Shown one piece after another: positions 58,145 through 64,000 of a stretch of 64,000 bases of DNA. The notes beneath the pieces were generated by a model. The model had not been told where the DNA came from, did no database searches, and worked only from the letters and a program-made list of their open reading frames with translations. Position 1 is the stretch's first letter, and the number at the start of each line of letters is the position of its first letter. The position numbers and the translations under genes are program-made. The stretch covers positions 2,502,501-2,566,500 of the forward strand of contig JAYKKM010000043.1 of assembly GCA_035772405.1 (NCBI GenBank). The letters run 5' to 3'. This DNA comes from Chrysogorgia sp. JL179-B06. Its lineage: Eukaryota; Cnidaria; Anthozoa; Scleralcyonacea; Chrysogorgiidae.

Positions 58145-58935
58145 TTAATGCGTCGCTCCGTCTGTACAAAAACCTCAAGTCATACGGTACTTACAGTAAC
58201 GTAAAAAAGCTTACGAAATAATTATTGTCCCTAAAAAAGAAAGAAATAGGAGAGGAAGGTAAACATTAGTTGTTGAATGAAGGTAATATTTACAAAGCGT
58301 GTAAAAGACAAATTTCACACACAACATATACCTCCAAATACGTTGCGCTAATGCTGAAATTCGGCCAGCAACCATAGAAGTTGGAACAACAGCCAATTTA
58401 TCTAGGGGAGAAAGAATAACTTCCGTTAATAACTGTAAGCTGGAATAAATAACTTGCGTTAAGAGATGTATTTTTTAATATGCAAACTCATGGATGCGGT
58501 AAATCTCTAGCCTGGACGCATCCAAAGTTGACCAATCAGAGTGCTCTGATCTGGATACAAATGACGTTAACTGTAGGTATGGGTATAATGGTTTGTTAAT
58601 TTAAAAATCAGTTTTTAAAAATTGTGCTATAGCAAAGTCCCAAACATCAATATCAAAATCTGGTTGCAGTATTTTATCTTTTACACAAAACAGTGATGAA
58701 CATTTAGATCACAAAACTCATGCTCAGTGTAGTTTAGCACACAAAAATTCCTATACATTTCAGATACGCATGTCAGAGCCCATGAGTACTGACAGGTTTT
58801 ACTGTTTTTGCTTAGTAAAATAATTAAAAACCTTTTTAAGAACCTATAACACCCTGATTTTTCATTTGATATCAAGTAAAGTCGTAACGGTTTTTCTGTG
58901 CAAGCTCTTTTAAGTTGTCATCACTCAGAAAAATT
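58145..58935. other. spacer, no gene recognised
   Basis: No domain or clear repeat boundary found. Confidence 0.4.
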
Positions 58936-58938
58936 CTG

Positions 58939-59011
58939 AGCTCCAGACAGGACTCAAACCCGTAACCTTCTGAATGCTAACCAGACGCTCTAACCATTGA
59001 GCCACTAGAAC
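58939..59011 (-). tRNA. tRNA-Ala(AGC)-like sequence
   Basis: Cloverleaf: acceptor GTTCTAG/CTGGAGC with wobbles, D arm GCTCAATGGTTAGAGC, anticodon loop TTAGCAT (AGC), T arm with TTTGAGT. B box GGTTTGAGTCC. Not the same as the tandem-array tRNA. Could be a SINE head or pseudogene. Confidence 0.35.
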
Positions 59012-59135
59012 TCAGATGGCATGGCAAGGTTATTGACTGTCACAATACGATTTGTAGTCCAACATGTACTTGTGAACACAAGAGAAGACCCGTCCCAGGT
59101 TTAAATACCGTAATTAACCTCGCCCTGCTATCTGA

Positions 59136-59213
59136 GTTCTAGTGGCTCAAAGGTTAGACTGGAGCGTCTGGTTAACATTCAGAAGGTTGCGGGTTCGAGT
59201 CCTGTCTGGAGCT
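59136..59213 (+). tRNA. tRNA-like pseudogene facing the previous one
   Basis: Same sequence family in the opposite orientation, 125 bp away. The D loop carries a short insertion (TTAGACTGGAGC) and the anticodon is AAC, so it is degenerate. The B box GGTTCGAGTCC is intact. Confidence 0.3.
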
Positions 59214-59280
59214 CAGAGTCTTTCTGACTATTGACAACTTAACACAGCTTGCACAGCAAAACTTTTACAACTTTACTCAC

Positions 59281-59502
59281 TTCAATCTGCAAGGAGTGTC
59301 AACCGTGATGCACTGCATCTCGACATCAAAGCGAGGCATAACACGTGTCCTTGAGTCATCAAGTAATATCTTACCTTTTCCTTCTTGCACTTCGTCGCTG
59401 TTCGACTCGGCGTCTTCTAATCTGGACCGGTTTGTTGTTGAAGTTTTTCTGGTAGAATTCGGCCTCCGTCGTGTACCAATGATAGACTCATTCCCGGCGG
59501 TC
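59281..59502 (-). CDS. possible host exon, unknown gene
   Basis: On the minus strand a frame between acceptor ATTTTATTAG|G (59503) and donor AA|GTGAGTAAAG (59280) is open. It encodes a hydrophilic Arg/Ser/Glu-rich peptide (TRRRPNSTRK, RSRLEDAESNSDEVQEGKG) that ends MPRFDVEMQCITVDTPCRL. A second donor, AAAAG|GTAAGA, lies inside near 59375. Codon use is GC-richer than the surroundings. No family recognised and no partner exon found. Confidence 0.25.
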
Positions 59503-60230
59503 CTAATAAAATCCTCTAAAAATACGATAATATGTCTGGCATCAGCAAGTGTAACCACAAGGTTGCAGTTTCAAATAGCGTTCGACAAAAGCGTTCCAAT
59601 TTCCTTTCATGCGAACGTCCGCCTTTGTACTGAGACAAATAGTGAAATGGAAGCGTGGTTAATAGTATAGAGGAATTTTTTAAGCGATATTCTCGCGAAG
59701 ACTCAATGTTGATTTTTTAAATTATCTTCAAGTTGTCCTGAGATGATTCTATTTTCTTTCATTCATCCGAACTAGCATATACAAAATACTGGACTACCGA
59801 TTACTCTTGTTCTACATGATATTTCCGTTCTTATTGAGCTCACCTTAGGACCCTGCGGTATTATTCCTCTCTATTCTATAGTATTTGGAATTAGTCGGAC
59901 AATTCGATTCCTAAACAATATATTTTATCGTGCTCAACAACTTTCGTTTTGAATCAACTTTTTGAAGTTGGCCGGCTGTCTCACAGAACGCTCATACAAA
60001 AACATAATCAGTAGTTTTAGCAACACAGCTTCATAAGCAACCCTTATCAACGATTAATAGTATATATACCATACAATACATAGATATAGAAATCAAACAG
60101 ACTTACTTAAGAAGTCGAAAAAGGACGACAATCCTTCCGTTGAATTCTTGCTGATTATACCTACAAAACACCGATATATATAATATAATATCTGATATCT
60201 GATATGATATAATATATAATATATAATATA
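59503..60230. other. spacer, no gene recognised
   Basis: AT-rich; no domain seen. Confidence 0.4.
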
Positions 60231-60440
60231 TAATAATGTATATGTAATATAATATAATATAATATAATATAATATAATATAATATAATATAATATAATAT
60301 AATATAATATAATATAATATATGATATATGATATAATGCTATATGAATAATATGATATATATATATATATATATAATATATAATATGCTACATGCTATAT
60401 GCTATATGAATAATATGATATATGATATAATATAATAAAG
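60231..60440. repeat. (AATAT)n and ATATG satellite-like repeat
   Basis: Pentamer AATAT run at about 60247-60320, with shorter TGATATA and ATGCTATATG repeats around it. Confidence 0.85.
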
Positions 60441-60605
60441 GAAAATAGTAAAGTCGTGCAGTTGCTTGAATTTGATCACTTACTTTTCACAAAACCCCAG
60501 ACAGGACGAACATATTTCACTGTGGCTGTTACTCTAGCAACAAAAACATTGAGTCGTGTTAGAAAACAATAACATATTCAAAAGGGCTAAACACTTAAAG
60601 CGTCT

Positions 60606-61095
60606 ATGAAACAATATGTAATAATACAACATGTAATAATAATAGATCAATATGTAATAATAATACAACATGTAATAATAATAGATCAATATGTAATAAT
60701 AATACAACATGTAATAATAATAGATCAATATGTAATAATAATACAACATGTAATAATAATAGATCAATATGTAATAATAATGCAACATATAATAATAATA
60801 GATCAATATGTAATAATAATACAACATGTAATAATAATAGATCAATATGTAATAATAATGCAACATATAATAATAATAGATCAATATGTAATAATAATAC
60901 AACATGTAATAATAATAGATCAATATGTAATAATAATGCAACATATAATAATAATAGATCAATATGTAATAATAATACAACATGTAATAATAATAGATCA
61001 ATATGTAATAATAATGCAACATATAATAATAATAGATCAATATGTAATAATAATACAACATATAATAATAATAGATCAATATGTAATAATAGTTC
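60606..61095. repeat. 39-bp minisatellite, about 12 copies
   Basis: The unit contains ATGTAATAATAATACAACAT and ATAATAATAGATCA parts. 39 nt is 13 codons and the unit lacks stops in several frames, so long periodic ORFs appear on both strands. Alternate copies carry TGCAACATA instead of TACAACATG. Confidence 0.9.
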
Positions 61096-62435
61096 AATAT
61101 GCATTTAGAACATATTGAACAGAGAAAACGTTATGCCATTGAAACTGGCTATAAAAGAGCGAACATTTCGACAAAAAAGTAAAAACTTCCACGCGCGGCT
61201 AAATACCACGTGACTTGTTGGTGCGACGTCAAGGTGTTTGAGATGGCAAAAAATGTCAAAGATGGCAGAAATTTTGACGTTTTTATTTATTTTTAATTCT
61301 GACAACACATAGATACTGAATTCTTGACTGAGGTCGACTTTTTAGAGAAAAAAATTTCAAACGACACCTTTGGCGAGTACAGCGACAAACGAGAACGGAA
61401 ATAATGACAACAAACTGTCCCGTTGGAGACTTGGCGTCGAGTTCCTACCAAGAGTCATATAATAAATATCTCATTCGATGGTTTGGTTGATAATATGGGC
61501 AGACATTGTACTCATTTCTCGCATTTTCCTTTTTCCTCACCCTTTCAGGACTCGCAAAATTACATTCGAAACTCGCAAAATATCTGTGTATATATCTGCG
61601 TAATGTATGGGTTACCGCTGCAGGAAAATGGCAATTGGAGAAATTACGAGGCATCTCGTAAATAAACCCTCCAGCAAGCAACAAACAAACAAACAAACAA
61701 AACAAACAAACAAACAAACAAACAAACATCGAAGCAATTAATCAAGAAAATGATCGTGCACACAAACAAGCATCGAAGAAAATAAAGAAGCGAATAAATC
61801 AAGTGTACCTTAGGCGACACATGAATGCATTCACCCTGGTCAGACAGTATCTCTGAACGATAATAAAGCAATCCGAATAAGGAATGCCTCCATTGATCAC
61901 CTGTGAAAAAGTTGAAGGAAACGTAGGTAAAGCGAGCTGAGAATAAAGTCAGTATCCAGCAAGAGAACAAAAGATAATGACAAACGATCATGCAAGGGAA
62001 CTCATTGATACATTCATTATCTTTTCGTTCATTGTATTAAAGGATAATGAACGAAAGATAATAATAGACGATCCCGAAAGACAACTAAAGTGAATAAGCG
62101 AGTTGGTAATCTCGATTGCGCATGAGATCTACGTCGGGATAAAACATAGTTCAAAGATAACATGAAGCGGAGAACGAAGTGTTGAACATTCTTTTCGCAA
62201 TTTCAAATAATTGTTGATGTTTAGGCCTTCAGTAAGGATAATTTTTTTAAGGAACATTCTTTTCGCAATTTCAAATAATTGTCGATGTTTAGGCCTTCAG
62301 TAAGGATATTTTTTGCTCATTGAATATTCTTAGTGACAATTGAAATAGTTAATTAATCAAAAAACAAATTTTTATCTATAGTAAGTTAATTAAATTAAAG
62401 GCAGTGGTCAACTCGAAAGCTTTAATAATAATAAT
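61096..62435. other. spacer with (CAAA)n
   Basis: (CAAA)n at about 61681-61730. A direct repeat (AACATTCTTTTCGCAATTTC) occurs at 62187 and 62253. No gene is recognised. Confidence 0.5.
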
Positions 62436-62965
62436 AATAATAATAATTACAAATTTATATAGCGCTTTTTCCAGAAAGTCCAAAAGCGCTTTACAACCAG
62501 TAAAAGATACATAAGATTTAAAATTCTATATACATAGTTAAAAATACAATAAATAAAAAATCCTAAATATTAAGCTAAAAACTATCAGTGCGAATTATAG
62601 TGTATCAATATCCAAGAAATCAATAATATGCTTTCTTAAAAAGATGTGTCTTAATGTTCTTCTTAAATAGTTCAATTGAAGGACTATCCTTTATATGGAA
62701 AGGTAAAGAGTTCCATAGATTTGGTGCACATACAGAAAAGGCTCTATAGCCATATGATTTAAGATTATATTTTGGCACTTCTAACATTAGTTTCGATGCC
62801 GATCTCAAGTTACGTTTTGGAACATAAGGTTCTAATAAATCGCACAAATACTGAGGAGCAGTGGCATTCATGACCTTATAAGTAAATAGCAACACCTTAA
62901 ATTCTATACGCTGCTCTATAGGCAACCAGTGTAATTGAGCTTTGCGTTGACGTGCTATAAAGATT
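62435..62965 (-). pseudogene. second CR1/L2-type LINE, 3' end
   Basis: Minus-strand frame from about 62965 to 62620: AQLHWLPIEQRIEFKVLLFT, then RAFSVCAPNLWNSLPFHI and LFKKNIKTHLFKKAYY, the same RT tail domain as at 56835 but a different family. The 3' UTR has the hairpin AGCGCTTTTTCC...AAAAGCGCT (about 62460-62490) and a (TTA)n tail. Confidence 0.7.
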
Positions 62966-63427
62966 TGTATGTCAGAAATGGTAATGAGTGTTACGGCATT
63001 TGGCTACTTTGACCACTGCGCACAGTCAAACTATTATATCCTTGTACTATATAATTACAACATTTTATATTATTTATTTATTTTGTATATAGCCTATAAT
63101 TAATTAATGTGCAAATAAAATATTGATATTGATAATTCTGGTCACACCTCCCTTTAAAAACAGTAATTATACCCGTCCCTTTGGGAAATTCCAACCTCAA
63201 GATGATTCATGAGCAAACTACATTTAACGGAATTTTTGGCCCTAGCTTATAACTTGCCTATGCACATGACACCACTGTATACGTCACACTGCATAATGAC
63301 TTGTGATTAAACTGGTACAGAAGTGTGCAATACGGAATTTAGTGTGTATTCCGCTCCTGGATTTGACCACTGATCTCGAAAGAAGACTGGATCGAGCAAC
63401 CATTGTTCAGAAAATGAAGCCGGAAGT
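62966..63427. other. spacer, no gene recognised
   Basis: No gene recognised. 63365-63427 resembles the flank of the MITE at 47207. Confidence 0.4.
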
Positions 63428-63611
63428 CCGCCATTACTAAGGGACCAACTGAGGATCTTACGAGTTTTTTTTGTTGTATTATGTGCTCTTACCATCCACA
63501 AAATAAAATAATTTTACTATAGAGGACCAGAAGACATTTTTCAAATTACTGGGCAAAACGATTTATGACCTGCCTACAGATTTACTGCGACTTTGGTCCC
63601 TTAGTAACGGC
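63428..63611. mobile_element. MITE, CCATTACTAAGGGACCAA ends, second copy
   Basis: Same family as 47207-47394, opposite orientation. The flanks also match (AAGACTGGATCGAGCAAC on one side, GTCTTCTTTCG on the other), so the element is larger than the inner repeat. Confidence 0.7.
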
Positions 63612-64000
63612 CCTGTCGAATTTCACGGGCTTCATTTTCTGCCATCGGCGGACAATAGTCTTCTTTCGCGATCAGTGGATTTGACCAGTTCTCTTGGCCT
63701 TATTAAAAAAAATGATTGTTATATAATAATTGAGGTTATCAAAGTCAATTGAAACTGTGCATGAGCACGTATGTATCCCTTGACACTAAACAGACAAACT
63801 TTCCCTATACGTATGCAGTGGTGTTATTTACATAGCAAACAAATCTGAACATCTCAGAAGCGAAGTGAGACACAAGAAACCTGTAACTTTGTCAATCTTT
63901 ATAATTTCAAAAGATCTTTCAAATAGGAGAGATTCTATACCGAACTTATTTTTCACTCCATATACTTTTTATATAACTATTATATTTATTATTTTGTATT
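63612..64000. other. window end, no gene recognised
   Basis: AT-rich; nothing supported. Confidence 0.4.

Overview
The window is AT-rich eukaryotic DNA from an animal. It has introns with GT/AG borders, a metazoan-type nuclear receptor gene, and a dense mixture of Helitrons, Penelope-like elements (PLE), Tc1/mariner, CR1/L2-type LINEs and MITEs. Nuclear receptors of the NR2E type occur in cnidarians and bilaterians. The repeat style is that of a marine invertebrate; a cnidarian is my best guess, but it is an inference. Only one gene looks like an intact host gene.

Layout. 1-8834: two broken Helitron Rep/helicase copies (1-1657 and about 2941-6945, both ending in CTAG before a T). Each is followed by an unrecognised open gene ('ORF-X', 325 and 334 aa) with the same 78 bp in front of its ATG. 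9160-10925: a divergent, decayed ORF-X relative on the minus strand with one exon present four times. 11697-12815: a PLE folded into a hairpin. 17017-18728 and 30108-30800: a 275-bp-period tandem array of tRNA-Ala(AGC)-like units. 18729-30107: an 11.4-kb fold-back element with arms of about 4.35 kb, inserted inside the B box of one tRNA unit with a 7-bp duplication of the target. Its tips carry a decayed cysteine-cluster ORF that resembles the zinc cluster of KDZ/Zisupton-type transposases. 30838-31835: a rearranged PLE. 31861-32687: a Tc1/mariner derivative with long inverted repeats. 32688-33258: a compound GACA/GATA/TA microsatellite.

33558-40484 (+): a complete four-exon NR2E-group nuclear receptor (499 aa). 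All three introns preserve phase and the CDS totals exactly 1500 nt. It has an NR2E-like DNA-binding domain, an unusually long Asn-rich hinge and a full ligand-binding domain with AF-2.

40485-64000: no clear intact gene. The region holds a set of TTAA-flanked MITEs (including a piggyBac-like one with CCCTATCTAGA ends), a 68-bp perfect palindrome, minisatellites, 3' ends of two CR1/L2-type LINEs, an inverted pair of tRNA-like sequences, fragments resembling RecQ helicase and THAP, and one possible host exon on the minus strand at 59281-59502.

The most unusual objects are the giant fold-back element inside the tRNA array and the ORF-X family. ORF-X differs between its two copies mainly at silent sites, although the Helitrons beside it are nearly identical and dead.
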